A DNA stretch of 64,000 nt from Bactericera cockerelli (GCA_024516035.1 CM044956.1:10904176-10968175); one strand, 5' to 3'; numbered from the stretch's first letter, positions 1 to 10,975 are shown. Translations and numbers: made by a program. Notes: generated by a model not told the origin, from the letters alone.

Positions 1-30
1 CAAACTTCTGTCAAATGTACAATCAAAGCT

Positions 31-333
31 GGGCCGAATTATGAATTAGGATTAGGGATCATAATTCTCTATTCTCTCTGTGGCGTAACGGAGCTGAAGC
101 CAGCCTTTGCGGCGGAACATGTTGTCTTTTTAATCGTCAGCTGATAAAATCTAACAGCCGTATTTATGAACAGATAATTTCGTCTGAGCAATGTCTCAAG
201 CAAGGTATTGGCCACTAATATTAAAGGAAATCATGCTTGAGACATTGCTCAGACGAAATTATCTGTTCATAAATACGGCTGTAAGAGTCGGCTTGGATTT
301 GCTTATCCTGTTTCCTGTTTCATAATTCGGCCC
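31..333. mobile_element. MITE with a 49-bp inverted repeat in its core
   Basis: Outer inverted ends GGGCCGAATTATGAA (31-45) and its reverse complement (319-333) bound about 300 bp without coding capacity. Inside are two perfect 49-bp arms, 154-202 and 234-282, around a 31-nt loop. The core resembles a separate palindrome at 49341-49473 that lacks the outer ends, so the core is probably a second MITE nested in the first. The outer ends resemble those of the small element at 8718-8851. Confidence 0.65.
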
Positions 334-619
334 GTAGACTCTCCTGACGATCTTCTCTGAGGACTCCTGAGGACTCTCCTGACTGACGACTGCACAATCA
401 AGACTTTCATCACCTCCAAACTTGAACTGTCGTCTTCGAAATGAAAATCGTTTCACTTAAGAAACAAAAGAAAAGTACTTTATACTCTCCGAGCTCTCAT
501 TTTATTTTTCTTCCCCCTGCCTCCACAGGTACGCAGGGAGGAAGTCAGTGGCGCCTTCAAAAGTAAAAAAAAAACATCTAAAATTATCTCCCTATAAAAC
601 AAGAATCAGGGCCTGAAAA

Positions 620-770
620 ATACTTAACTCGATAAGGCGGCAGACTTGTAACCTGGAGGTCGGTGGTTCAAGTCCCGTTTTGAGCGTAGATTTAGTACAT
701 ACAGCGAGTTTGAGTATTAGTTGTGATATCACGAAAGTGATTAATACAAATATGATAAGTTTTTTAAATA
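620..770 (+). mobile_element. tRNA-derived SINE, family A (Thr-like head)
   Basis: The head contains GATAAGGCGGCAGACTTGTA, then a B box GGTTCAAGTCC and a body with a 'gtgatatcacgaaagtgatt' block. The anticodon-arm region resembles tRNA-Thr(UGU). At least eight other loci here share head and body. The first head bases are degraded. Confidence 0.7.
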
Positions 771-982
771 ATATGTGCCAGTGCCTACTCCATGGTAAAG
801 ATACAATGTTTTGTACCGGTTTACAATTTGGATTGACAAAATTGAATTTTATATAATTTTGAACTTCCAAACGCCTGATTTTCAGGTCGAAATATTCAAC
901 AACAAAAAACACCACGTTTGTACAAAATGTTGTGAAGAAGAAGAAGAAGAATAATGAGGCCATTGACAACGAAAGGAATAAT

Positions 983-1175
983 CTGGGTTTAAGTGGCAGA
1001 GAATGCCTAAGGCGTTAACTTCGCCCCGTATTACAAAACAATTGTAAATAAAAATTAATAATGTTTTATATTTTCTTGTGTATATATTTATAAGTTTTTT
1101 TTTAATTTATTGTTGATTTTTTTGTATAAAAAACAAAGTGTAAATAAACAAATAAAAATAAATAAGGAATCATTT
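983..1175 (+). mobile_element. LINE 3' end, same family as the element at 18466-23340
   Basis: A 5'-truncated copy. It carries the AATGCC-TAA-GGC(G/A)TT hairpin (1002-1016) and the 'ttcgccccg...ttacaaaac' block found in the 3' UTR of the large LINE, then an A/T-rich tail with AATAAA-like motifs. There is no coding sequence. Confidence 0.6.
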
Positions 1176-1246
1176 AACTCTACAAAATAAAAATTTGGTC
1201 ACTATTTTCTATTTTTCTTCGACTATTTAAAAATAAACTTTTATTT

Positions 1247-1436
1247 GTTTCTCTTTTTACACTTAATTTTTTTATGCAAGACAAACAACAATAAATTATC
1301 AACAGAGATAACAAAAAATTTAACAATATTTACAAAATAAGGTATAAAAAAAATATTTAAATTTAAATGGGCAATTGTCTTGTAATACGAAGTTAATGCC
1401 TTAGGCATTCTTTGCCACTTAACTCCAAACTTCCGA
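1247..1436 (-). mobile_element. LINE 3' end, same family, opposite orientation
   Basis: Reverse-strand copy of the same 3' end, with the hairpin AATGCCTTAGGCATT at 1395-1409. With the copy at 983-1175 it makes a head-to-head pair about 70 bp apart, so a transcript across both could fold on itself. Confidence 0.6.
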
Positions 1437-1675
1437 GTAGGTTTTTTGTCAATTTTCGAAAAAACGAAAGAGGTTCTCCGAGACCAATTAAACTCGTTAT
1501 CCACTTCTGAAACGGCAGATATGATCATCTGGGTGGTAAAAAATTACTTTCTCATGACATTTTCACATTACTTTTTATTTCTGACTTGCAATAAATTTTT
1601 CCGTTCGGAAAAAGAAGTTAAGGTTAGAGTCTAACCACACTTGGCAGAATAGGAGGGATGAGGTTTGAGTCTTCC

Positions 1676-1765
1676 CTCTTTCTCTCTCTCTCCCTCTTTC
1701 TCTCTCTCTCTCTTTCACTCTTCTGCTTTTGCACTCTCTCTATCTTCCCTCTTCCTTCTTCTCTC
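1676..1765. repeat. CT-rich microsatellite
   Basis: Imperfect (CT)n and (CTTT)n tract directly upstream of a family-B SINE. No other structure seen. Confidence 0.8.
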
Positions 1766-1772
1766 TATTTCT

Positions 1773-1983
1773 GTCCCGGTACCTCAGTGGTAAAGGCGGC
1801 ACTCTGAGAATCCAGAGGTTCCACAGGTCGTGGGTTCGAAAGCCAGCCGAGACATAACAAGTTATCCTCCCATTTGGGATTTTTACCATATAATTATTCC
1901 TATGTCTTGGGCTTACTGCTCCAATAATGGGACTTCTATAGTCCTAGTCAGGCATTATAAATAAGACAGTATTATTATTTCTA
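1773..1983 (+). mobile_element. tRNA-derived SINE, family B
   Basis: The head starts GTCCCGGTA, has an A-box-like 'CTCAGTGGTAAAGGCGG' and a B box GGTTCGAAA. The body 'gacatracaagttatcctcc' runs through 'cttactgct' and 'ataataggactt..tagtcctaatcggg' to a (ATT)n tail. The acceptor-stem remnant GTCCCGG/CCGGGAC is best kept in sister copies. Confidence 0.8.
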
Positions 1984-2354
1984 TTACTTCCGAGAAATTT
2001 TGTATTGTGTTCTTTTTTGTAAAAATAATAAAAAAAAATTTCTGCGTTTTCAATTTTTTTCATATATATTATCTGGACGTTTCATAACCTCCTGAGCAAC
2101 TTTGGTTTTGGTGTCAGTTTGTCTGTTAACAATGTAAATGGTGCCATTTTAAATTAATCAACTTTGCCGATACAGAATTTTTGTAGAATCTAGAATGTAA
2201 AAAAAATGGTATTCTACCTTATGAAACAAATTTCAAGAAAATCGGTTTAGCGATTTTGGAGATACAAGTGAGTATCTCCAAAACCTCAAAATTGCCACGT
2301 GTATACTATGTGAACCAATCACGTGTGGAAATATTGTGTCCATAATTGGCAGTG
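1984..2354 (-). mobile_element. Dispersed noncoding element ('cagacagac' family), internally deleted copy
   Basis: Reverse-strand relative of the copies at 51265-52060 and 56589-57203. Shared blocks are 'cactgccaattatggacac' at one end, 'gtatctccgaaa', 'tctacattctagattct' and 'ttatgaaacgtcc', with 'tcggaagta' at the other end. The middle with the CAGA tract is missing. No ORF; class unknown. Confidence 0.6.
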
Positions 2355-2745
2355 TTTTTTTTTCTTTCTTTTTTACTCATTCTCTCACTCACTTTCCTCA
2401 GCACCTATTCCACTCATCCACTTCATCTGAACCTTTTTTTTCTCTCTCTCAATTTTTTTTCCTTGCAAAGACAAAAAACACAATACAATGCTCCCTTCTA
2501 TAGTGTGTATTATTGATGCTCATAAAAGGGTAAAAGTCAAATGTAACTTGCGAAAGTCATCTTCTACTGAATATCACTTTTTAAACTCTAGGTAGGTACT
2601 TAATATTTATATTGCTCTTTTCTTGCTACGAGCTTAAATGTGATACTTTGTCGTCACTCTAAAGTCATTGCCCGTTGTGGGCGTCCCATTGGATGGAGTT
2701 ACAGAAAATTGACCCCTTTGTGATTTTCTTTATTATACTTTCTGG

Positions 2746-2787
2746 GCACTATTTCAAATACATCAGTTGATGTATTTGAAATAGTGC
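2746..2787. repeat. Perfect 20-bp-arm palindrome next to a SINE
   Basis: Arms 2746-2765 and 2768-2787 are exact reverse complements around a 2-nt centre. The right arm overlaps the start of the following family-C SINE (TGCACTGG), so the palindrome arose at or before that insertion. Confidence 0.7.
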
Positions 2788-3005
2788 ACTGGTAGTCAAG
2801 TGGTTAAGGCGCTAGTCGGGTAATCCAGGTAGCGTAGGGATCCGTTGGTTCGAATCCCACCCAGTGCATGAATTTTTCCTCATTCATTTGAGTTTGTGAC
2901 CACATAATAATAAGACTCTGAGGGTTAGGTGGTAGAAAATGCTTTGAGCATTAACCTCGCCTGGTGGTTACCTTCGACTAAAGAGTATTATTATTATTAT
3001 TTGAA
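2784..3005 (+). mobile_element. tRNA-derived SINE, family C (full length)
   Basis: The tRNA-like head has a conserved acceptor stem, TGCACTGG pairing with CCAGTGCA, an A box 'TCAAGTGGTTAAGGCGC' and a B box GGTTCGAATCC. The body ends with hairpin AATGCTTTGAGCATT (2938-2952), 'aacctcgcctggtggttacc' and an (ATT)n tail. The tail block is alignable by eye to the 3' UTR of the large LINE. Confidence 0.8.
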
Positions 3006-3084
3006 TCATTTCCCTAGTATCTCATTGTTTACGCGTAAGAACGCCACTTATAATTACTCATACAAGTAACTACTCATATTTCCT

Positions 3085-3175
3085 CACGAGATATAAGTGA
3101 ACCTCAGACATCCAAGTACAGAGCAGGCAAAATTGTACATGATAGAAAACAATTTCAGGTCACCATGCATGCAAG
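3085..3175 (-). mobile_element. tRNA-like SINE, family G (degraded)
   Basis: Shares 'acatccaagtacagagcag' and 'caggtcaccatgc' with the better copy at 25085-25235. Most of the head is lost. Confidence 0.4.
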
Positions 3176-3199
3176 CCAAGTGCGCTTGCAATTTCTATA

Positions 3200-3465
3200 G
3201 AAAAAAATCTGCAACTAAATTTTATTATTATTATGAAACTCTTTATTAGTAGAACATAATTATGTACAAACAATTCAAGCAAATAATGGTAAAAATTAAA
3301 ATACAAAATTGACAATATAAAAATATCATCATAGGGTGGCGTCATCGTGAACGATCGATGGTAGCAATATAAATATAAGCAGGAACTAAATAAACAAAAT
3401 ATACACATATGTCCTAACTAAAGGGCGGGGTTATTGCCTATGCCAATCTCTTCCACCCAACCCTT
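3200..3465 (-). mobile_element. LINE 3' end, second family (fragment)
   Basis: On the minus strand it reads 'ggttgggtggaagagattgg', then 'ccgccctttagttaggacat', then an AT-rich tail with 'tgtacataattatg'. The same order is found at 13866-14035 (+) and 23525-23730 (-). It contains a block 'atagggtggcgtcatcg' (3322-3366) shared with 34514-34565 and 60555-60610. Followed by the hairpin TACTTTCCT/AGGAAAGTA. Confidence 0.5.
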
Positions 3466-3499
3466 TACTTTCCTATAGGATAAAAGGAAAGTAAAATAT

Positions 3500-4175
3500 G
3501 GTTTTGTACATAGGTACCTACCTGTTTGTATATTATGTGCGTAAAACAATGAACTTGTTCAAAAATAGACAACAACATTGTCAATATTTTATTATTTAAC
3601 AATGGATAAAATCAATATGTCTGTTCTCACCCAATTATGTTTTTTACAACAACAACAAAGGGGGGGGTATCTCAAGAGCCCCGAGGATTGAGATTGATGA
3701 TTGAGACAGCGCTGCAGAATGGATAAACCGGGATAATAAAGAGCTAGAGAGTACTTCTTCTTCTCTAGGATAGACTATCGTCCGGGCGAACTTTATTTTT
3801 CACAATAAAAATGTTTCGATGCAAAACAAGTTGAAGCCCAAGGAGGTGAGGAAAGTTGAGGCCAAGGAGGTGAGGAAAGTTGAGGAAATAAGCTGAAAGT
3901 TGGAAAGCTTTGTAATGCCGGGATTACTCCTGTGTTTCTTTCTTGCGTCAAAATTCTTCTTTATTTTTCTCAGAGAAATGTCTAGATTGACTAGAATGAC
4001 TAGGTTCTAATACTGGGTTTGACTAGAGTTGATAGATTTTGCAATACGTATATATTTATTTTTTAGGGAAAAAATTGCTTGGTCAAACACAGGCATATTT
4101 TGTTTTAGAGCCCGAAAGAATAATAATAGTACTATTATTATTACCTACTATTATATTGCTGGAGAGGCCTACATA
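3500..4175. other. AT-rich sequence without a recognised feature
   Basis: A G7 run lies at 3661. A short direct repeat 'aaggaggtgaggaaagttga' occurs twice near 3840-3880. No ORF worth calling. Confidence 0.5.
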
Positions 4176-4416
4176 AATAATAATATCGCCTTATTTATAA
4201 TGCCCGATTAAGACTTTTAAGATGGCTGTATGGAATGGCCTTGCCTACCAATGCCAAAAAAAAACTTTTAAGTCCCATTATTCCAGCAGTAAGCCCAAGA
4301 CGTAGTATTATGTGGTAAACATCCCAAATGGGAAGATAACATGTCATATCCCGGCTGGCTTTCGAACCCGTGACCTCTGGATTACCAGACCGCCGCATTC
4401 ACTGAGCTACCGGGAC
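4176..4416 (-). mobile_element. SINE family B interrupted by a 42-bp poly(A) insertion
   Basis: Reverse-strand family-B SINE from its (ATT)n tail to the head GTCCCGG at 4416. At 4222-4263 a 42-bp segment ending in A8 is inserted and flanked by the 9-bp duplication ACTTTTAAG (4213-4221 and 4264-4272). The inserted words 'ggctgtatggaatggcc' recur near 60290-60330, also before an A run. Confidence 0.75.
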
Positions 4417-6330
4417 AGCTACCGTGAAAGGGTTTTGTATACCCTCTAAAAACCCCATGCTCTTAATCACTGTGCTGGGGAGATCATCATCATATTCATA
4501 TATTATCATATTTAAAAAAAAAAAATACTCGTACCTACCTATTACATAGGTATTTCTGGGCTGAAAAATTGTATGCATGTATGTGTGCTATAGGCCATAA
4601 TCGTTCATCTATAATTCAGTACATATTATGTTGGTAGGTACTTGCATTTTTTTCTGAACGCCACTGAAACAATACTGCTTATTGTGTTTTTTTTTAGAAT
4701 AACATTAATATTATATTACAAGTTTCACAACTTTAGTTTTCAAAAATTCAACGATAGTAAAAAGCTTTCAAACTTTAAAGTGCGTTTGCGAAAGAGATAT
4801 ATAATTTTAAGTACGAGTGTAGGCTTACTTAAAATATTTAAGCCTTTCTGCCTTTCTTCAAAAAGATGACACCCTAACGACCCGACGTTGTTGTGCTACG
4901 AATTTAATTTCACTGGGGGGTTTTTTTTCTTGAAACGTGAGTTGCAAGACTAACAATGTCGCTGGGGACTGGGGATGTTGGGGAGTAGATCTGAGAGGGA
5001 ATGATGTGCTAGGAGGAGAGGAAGGAATTTAAGGAAGTAAGCCTGCAGAGGAGAAAGTATAAGGCGTCCCTCCCAAAGCGGACGGAATGGGAGGGACATA
5101 AGTAAAGAGCGGAATGGTTGTTAATTAAGAGGGAGAGAGAGAGATATGAAGACAGGGAAAGAGAGAGAGGGAGAGAGACAGGAAGAGAGGGAACGGAGAG
5201 AGAAAGACAGAGAGAGAAACAATAACTTAATTAGTCCCTAACCTTATTGTTATACAAAAAAGCTCTTCTTATTTATTTGTTAGAAAATTGGGTCTTATGC
5301 TCTAGGTCAGGCTCACTATTACATTAAATTTATAATAGGTATCTATGTTTATTTGGTACATAGGCATATACCTATTACCTAGGTAGTTCTAAATGTGTCT
5401 GACCAATAACTAGATGGAAGTGAGAAAATAATTAACTCTTCTCAAATCAAAAGGGCGAAAAAGAGGTTTGATGACAGAGATTGGCAAAGGCTATAGTGAT
5501 TTTTCCTATCAACCCTCGTTGTGATTTTGCGCATGCATAAACAAAATGAGAAATAAAGATTTTCTAATAATAATAAGTGTGATCCTGCAAACGTGTCATC
5601 TTGTGCGAATTTTTTAAACTATTAATTTTAACATACCTACTAGTTAGAGTTTTAGTGAGCTAGACTAAAATGTCTCCTCATGATTAACTTAGAAGTAAAA
5701 ATGTAATCTACCTCGTAATAATAATAATAGCTTTGTAATATAATAATGTTTATTTATTTTAGTTTTTTTTACAATTTTTGTGGCTCTCTCGCTAAGGAAT
5801 ACTTCTAAGGAGAGACCTTACAATGAATTTTACAAAAAAGAAACATAAAAATACAATTTCATATAAATAGGATTGAAAAAGAAGGGGAAAAATTAATAAA
5901 TTTTAAACTGAAATAAAAAAATATACCTACTTGAAGTATAATAATTACGAACTTTAAAATTTAAAAACAGCAAAAAAAAATTGCCTTATTTTACACTAAT
6001 TTTCCAGTTATTTTAAAATATTTTTAATAAACAATACGTAATAAGTTTTTTTTCTTTTTTTTTCCTTTTAGGCACTTTAACTATTTATTGTATGGTCGTT
6101 CGTGCCGATCCCCTCAAGGTCTAGATATGGTGAAGGAGGTTGATACTACTCAGAAAAGTCATAAGTGAGTCCACTTCGCTGGTAGAGTTCAGAAGAGATG
6201 GTGATAAACTTCACCACGTAATGATAAACTTCAAACAGAAGATTGGAATGGGTAGAGAACTTTCCAACTTAAAATCCTCATTTTAAGAAAACTCAAGGGA
6301 CCAGAATTTTTCTCTCTTATATTCAGGTTT
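4417..6330. other. AT-rich non-genic stretch with one GA tract
   Basis: Holds a GA-rich tract at 5135-5222 and scattered poly(T) and (TAA)n runs. I see no gene, SINE head or inverted ends. Short ORFs here look like chance. Confidence 0.5.
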
Positions 6331-6338
6331 CTCATAAT

Positions 6339-6635
6339 GCTGGGTCCACACAGGTGCAACATGCAACATGCTGCTGCAACATGAATTCACTCTGTGTGGA
6401 CTGCTTCTGAACACGAACATGAATGTTCAAAAATTATCCATGAGGATGTCGGTTTTCTACCGAACATCTTTGATCTTTGTTGCTACTATGTTGCACGTGT
6501 GTGGACGGCACTACTGAATTAAAACGGAACGGAACACTGACGAACACGAACTGCAGCACGTTGCTGCAACGATGTTCCAATTACCACACACATGTTGCAG
6601 CAACGTGTTGCATGTTGCACCTGTGTGGACCCAGC
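6339..6635. mobile_element. MITE with long imperfect inverted ends
   Basis: Ends GCTGGGTCCACACAGGTGCA (6339) and its reverse complement at 6635 continue as matching 'acatgcaaca' blocks. The 297-bp element is flanked by the direct repeat ATAAT (6334-6338, 6636-6640), taken as the target duplication. The interior repeats 'gaacacgaac' and 'ttgctgcaac' words in both orientations. No ORF. Confidence 0.75.
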
Positions 6636-7040
6636 ATAATATAAACAGTTAATTTTACATGACCAATATAGAGAGTTAATTTGAACTGGAAATATTAGAT
6701 GCAGGTTTCTTTTATATTATCTAGTTCTCTTACATACAGGTTCAACTATGCTTATTATAATACGTATATTCATTATGTAAAGCAACTTTCTGACCTTTCT
6801 CTAAGTACTTGTAGTAAGTAATATTAAACAAAAACTCTCGCATTGTAAGCTAGTCCCATGTAAACAAAAATCTAAAATGCACTTTTCTCGGAGATGGCAG
6901 TTAATATGCAGCATTCTGTGTTTACTCTGTTCATAGCTTTCAATTTTAAAGTACGACCTCTATGCCTTTCTCACGCAAAGTAATCTATGTTCTGTACGTG
7001 GTCATCATGGCATAAAAAAAAACATCATTACAAAATAAAA

Positions 7041-7255
7041 AACCGACCTCAGTAGCTTGATTGATAAGGCTGTAGACTTGTAACCTGGAGGTCACGGTGG
7101 TTCAAGTACCGGTTTCAGCGTAGATTTAGAACAGAGAGTTTGAGTAGTTACCTCACCCAGCCTGGGTAGGGCCGAGTACCTAAATATCACTACAATCTAG
7201 GCTGAAAGTTTTGCATCCAATTCTTAGGCATTGACCCTGATTCTAAGACAGTTTT
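7041..7255 (+). mobile_element. SINE family A head with a different body
   Basis: The head is family A (GACCTCAGTAGCTTGAT, B box GGTTCAAGT). After about 7143 the body changes to 'cctcacccagcctgggtag', which matches family F, and ends with 'cttaggcattgaccctgatt' before a T9 run. Probably a chimera. Confidence 0.6.
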
Positions 7256-7439
7256 TTTTTATGTATTACTTGGAAAAGATGAAGCAAATATGAAAAAATA
7301 AGGCCATTCCTATAAAAACGGAATTTTCATAAGCCCTCTGGCCCCTCTGGCAAAAACAATCAACTCAATCTAAATTCCACAGCAACTGATCTAATCTGAG
7401 ATTTTTTTTTTTGCTTTTCTTTTCTAAGAAAAAGAGATA

Positions 7440-7845
7440 AAAACGAAGATAAGTAGAAGGAATGAGAGAGACTGGGAGGGGTGAATAGAAAGAGAAAAAG
7501 ATATAGGGAGGGAGACAGGGTAAGAGGAATTAGAGAAAAGAAAAATTATGTGTGAGAGAAAGAGATAGCTTTGAATAGAGAGAAGGAAGAGAAAATGAAG
7601 AGAAAGAAAGCGAGAGAAAAATAAAGAGGAATAGAAATCAAAAGGAACTAAAAGACAAGGAGAGAATGAGAGGGAAGAGAGTGAGAGGGGATGGAAGAGA
7701 AAGGGGAGAGAGATTAAAAAAAAGAGAGAGAGAGAGAGATAAAAAAGAGAGAAAAAAGGAAGTGCGTGGGAAGAGAAGCAAAAAGAGGAAGAAAGAAAGA
7801 GAGAGAGAGAGAGAGAGAGGGAAAGAGAGGAAACATGAAGAAAAA
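7440..7845. repeat. GA-rich tract
   Basis: About 400 bp almost purely purine on the plus strand. Both strands read open for 74-80 codons only because of composition (R/K/E or L/S/F). Confidence 0.85.
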
Positions 7846-7861
7846 GTTTTCCTCCTAAGTC

Positions 7862-8475
7862 TTAACCCTAGCACTCCCAAGCTTTGTTAGGTAACAGATA
7901 CTCCCAAGGGGGGGGCACAAAGTACCCACATAGAAAAATAAAGAAAAATCTTGATTTATTTAAAAGTTTCAATTGTTTCTCTTTATTTATGAATAATGAA
8001 AAAATAAAATCAGGTTTTTACACTTCTCTTTTACTAATTTCTTAATTTGAGGCCAATTTAACGGCTTTTCCTAATTTATCAATTCTGAACAAATGAAATC
8101 AGGTTTTTACACTTCTTATTTACTTATTTCTAAACTTTGAGTAAATTTCTCTGTAGTAAGTAAATTGTTTGAGCCGACCTCCGTGGTCTAGTGGTTAGCA
8201 TGCTTGACTACTGACTCATAGGTTGCGGGTTCGAATCCCGGCCGGAGCGGAATTGCGGGTTCGAATCCCGGCCGGAGCAATTTGGTCGGACAATTCTGAC
8301 AAACATTGAAAAAAATCACGTTGTCGTTTGAAAAAAAACTACACTAGAATATGAAACACAATATTTCTGACAATTACATGAAATTTCAGCCAAATTGGTA
8401 TTGTATTATCAAAGTTACGAGCATTTTTTCTAGGTGTGGGTACTTTGTGCCCCCCCCTTGGGAGTGCTAGGGTTA
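7862..8475. mobile_element. piggyBac-like MITE (TTAA target, CCCTAG ends)
   Basis: The left end TTAACCCTAGCACTCCCAAG (7862) matches the reverse complement of the right end (to 8475). The shared inner block is 'ggggcacaaagtaccca'. TTAA at both borders and CCCTAG termini are typical of the piggyBac superfamily. The left end carries about 27 extra bases that repeat 'ctcccaag'. Inside are a direct duplication around 'tcaggtttttacacttct' (8009 and 8097) and a tRNA-like SINE head (8172-8278). No transposase, so non-autonomous. Confidence 0.75.
8172..8278 (+). mobile_element. tRNA-like SINE head, family E, with duplicated B box
   Basis: Reads GACCTCCGTGGTCTAGTGGT, then TTGCGGGTTCGAATCCCG and CCGGAGC. 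CTCCG pairs with CGGAG as an acceptor remnant. The 26-bp 3' part is repeated exactly (8223-8248 and 8253-8278). It sits inside the piggyBac-like MITE. I do not call it a functional tRNA, because the anticodon arm does not fold cleanly. Confidence 0.6.
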
Positions 8476-8717
8476 AAAATTTCTTGTTTCTCTAATCTTC
8501 AGAAGAGCAAAAGAGACCGCAGCTATGTCTATCTTGAATTAATTCAGGAATTTTATTAACAAAAGCCCTCAAGAGATTGAACAAATTAGGAATAAGCAAA
8601 GCTCCTTTGCTCAGTATGAACATAGTTTGTTTTTTGAAAGATAGAAATCTTATGTGAACCGACTAGATAGTGAGATTTGCTCTGAAAAGGAATGTAAAGG
8701 AAAGACCAAATGACTGA

Positions 8718-8851
8718 GGGCCAAATTATAAAACCAGATTAAAATTGAAATGAGCTAGATATTCCCTCAAATCGGAGTTTCAACCAATCACAGCGCACGA
8801 GTTAAGGGTCTGGTTTGTCTTAACTTTAATCCTGTTACATAATTTGGTCCT
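8718..8851. mobile_element. Small MITE (about 130 bp)
   Basis: Ends GGGCCAAATTATAAAACCAG and the imperfect reverse complement at 8818-8851 ('ataatttggtcc') flank about 60 bp containing 'aaccaatcacagcgc'. The termini resemble the outer ends of the element at 31-333. Confidence 0.5.
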
Positions 8852-9450
8852 TGTAAAAGACCTGATAAAAGAAAGACATTTATTTTCATACCACCCGATT
8901 AAGACTAAAGTTATTTTACTGTCATTATTATAAAATCTGAATATAAATATAAAATCAAATAAATGTGGAAAATCGATGCACCGAGTGGGATTCGAACAAA
9001 CCAAAGGCGCAGGATCAAATCGAAGTCGAATCCAGGTCATTTTGTTTTATTAGAAACTATCTACTATCTACGCCACTTGGGGACGACAGTTTGTTTTTAC
9101 TATCTATTTTTTTAAAATAGTGTTACGACAGTAATAGACTAACAAAGGTATTCCCAAAAGCTTTTCCCAGATTCGCCACTGGGTGACTGAAAAACACGAC
9201 ACCGCAGTGGCGGGGGTGGAAGGAAAGAGGGGAGCTATTGTTTATTTTATTAAAATTCAAAAGCCTTTTCTCTCACTCATTCGATTGTTCGGCAAGTCTC
9301 CTAAAGCCTTTTTGAATACTTCGGGACTAACTTTCAGTGACCTTTGCGGGTTTTTGCTACGTTCTGCAAAGTCACGCGATTAGAAAAAAACCGTATTGTT
9401 AGTTAGAGCCATGCTGTGAGGTCAACGCTATAACTTACCTACTTACTTAC
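8852..9450. other. Mostly unannotated; degraded tRNA-like patch
   Basis: Around 8970-9080 (minus) are a B-box-like 'gttcgaatcccactcggtgc' and a distant A-box-like block, suggesting a broken family-C SINE. Nothing else is recognised. Confidence 0.35.
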
Positions 9451-9459
9451 TTCGAAGTC

Positions 9460-9600
9460 TTCACAGAGCGTAAGGGTCCTTGACCGTTGGCACTAGCACC
9501 GCCCTTGATCATGTATCGTTTTATTAATGTCAATTTCTATGTATGTTTATATTGTTTATATTCTATGTAAATAAAACTTGATCTAATAAGTTTTAATAAT
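9460..9600 (+). mobile_element. LINE 3' end (third type)
   Basis: 'gcactagcaccgcccttgat' followed by an AT-rich tail and 'gtaaataaaacttgat'. It matches 43621-43735 and 59035-59135, where a hairpin AATGCC...GGCATT precedes the same block. Here the hairpin is eroded. Confidence 0.55.
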
Positions 9601-9611
9601 TATTATGTCCT

Positions 9612-9740
9612 GGACCGACAAGTAGCTTGATCGATAAGGCGGCGCACTTGTAACTTGGAGGTCGGTGGTTCGAGTACGAAGTTAAGCAAAAAAATTGTAA
9701 ATTGAGCCTCCTGGCTTGCGGTATTTTGCGTAGATAGACC
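9612..9740 (+). mobile_element. SINE family A, degraded
   Basis: Head 'agtagcttgatcgataaggc' with 'ggtcggtggttcgagtac'. The body diverges soon after the B box. Confidence 0.6.
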
Positions 9741-10415
9741 TTGAATGGAGGATATTCATATTTTCTTCTTCAAACTGGTTCTTAATGGTGGGCTACCCAC
9801 AAAAGATATGATATATTAACACAAAAATAAATACATAAATAGAGATACTACATATTGGTTTCAAATCTTTATTGATGTTAAACAGGTGCATCCCTACCGG
9901 TTTTCAACGTGTTCATCAACGTTGTTGAAAATAACACTTGATGAAGGGACGGAGCTGTACTGTCTGGGTGACCTCCCTAATGGTTCATATTGGCTGCAAA
10001 GTCAATGATTTATTCATTGTACATTATGTTACATGGACAAAAGTCAAGATAGTAAAATAATATATAAAAAAATATTTTAAAAAATGACATAAAATTAAAT
10101 CTTGACTGCTGACTTAGGAGGCGGCATTGCGGCAAGCCTTAATTTTTTATTAAAAAATCCAAAATATATGAAAAAGCTGCGGAAATATACTCATACAAAA
10201 TCCTGCATTTTGATCCCTGGTTTCCTGGTTCTGTATTCCATTAGAACTTCAAACATTCAAACAGGATGAAGGAAAAGTTTTCCACTTCCATCTACGTTCC
10301 TGATTAGAACTATAATTAAAAAACTAAAACTGTTTGAACAAAAAGGAAAGAAGTTATACACAGAAGTGCATATATTATTTTGCACATACGAATAGATACT
10401 TATCGCGTAGTTCTT
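9741..10415. other. No gene seen; one short dispersed-repeat motif
   Basis: Around 9860-9960 'ccctaccggttttcaacg' is followed by a partial inverted 'cgttgttgaaaa'. The rest is AT-rich without recognisable structure. Confidence 0.4.
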
Positions 10416-10419
10416 CTCT

Positions 10420-10975
10420 TAAATTTCCCTTTTTCATCTCTCTTTTTCCCCTCTCTTTCCTACCTCTTCTTTCCACTCTGTCTTTCCTCGAGTTTTATTC
10501 CTTTTTCTGCCTCTCTTCTAATCTTTCCCACTTCATCCCTATTCTCCCTCTCATAGTCACACTTTTTCCCCTCCCTTTTCCCTTTCCCTCTCTCTCTCTC
10601 TCTCTCTCTCCTATCTCTTCTTTCCACTTTGTCTTTCCCGAGTTCTATTTCATTTTCTCCCTCTCTTCTGTTATTTCCCATTTCATCCTTATTCTCCCTC
10701 TCATAGTGACACTTTTCCCCTCCCTTTTTCCGTTTTCTCTTTCTCTCCTATCTCTTCTCTCCACTCTGTCTTTCCTCGAATTCTATTCCTTTTTCTTCCT
10801 CTCTTCTATTCTTTCCCATTTCATCCCTATTCTCCCTCTCATAGTCACACTTTTTCCCCTCCCTTTCTCCTTTCTCTCCTATCTCTTCTCTCTTCTTTGT
10901 CTTTCCTCGAGTTCTTCATTCCATTTCCTCTCCCTTTCATTCTTTCCATATCATCCCTTTTTCCTCTCTCTGCTC
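10420..10975. repeat. CT-rich minisatellite, about 130-150 bp unit, 4 copies
   Basis: The word TCTTTCCTCGAGTT or close variants recur at 10481, 10632, 10769 and 10900, each inside a similar pyrimidine unit containing 'ctcatagtcacactttttcc'. A 240-codon open frame across it is a composition artefact rich in L, S, F and P. Confidence 0.8.

Noticed and set aside
1773..1860. Functional tRNA gene (this and the other tRNA-like heads)
   Set aside because: Heads have eroded stems, are fused to shared non-tRNA bodies and occur in many copies; SINEs.
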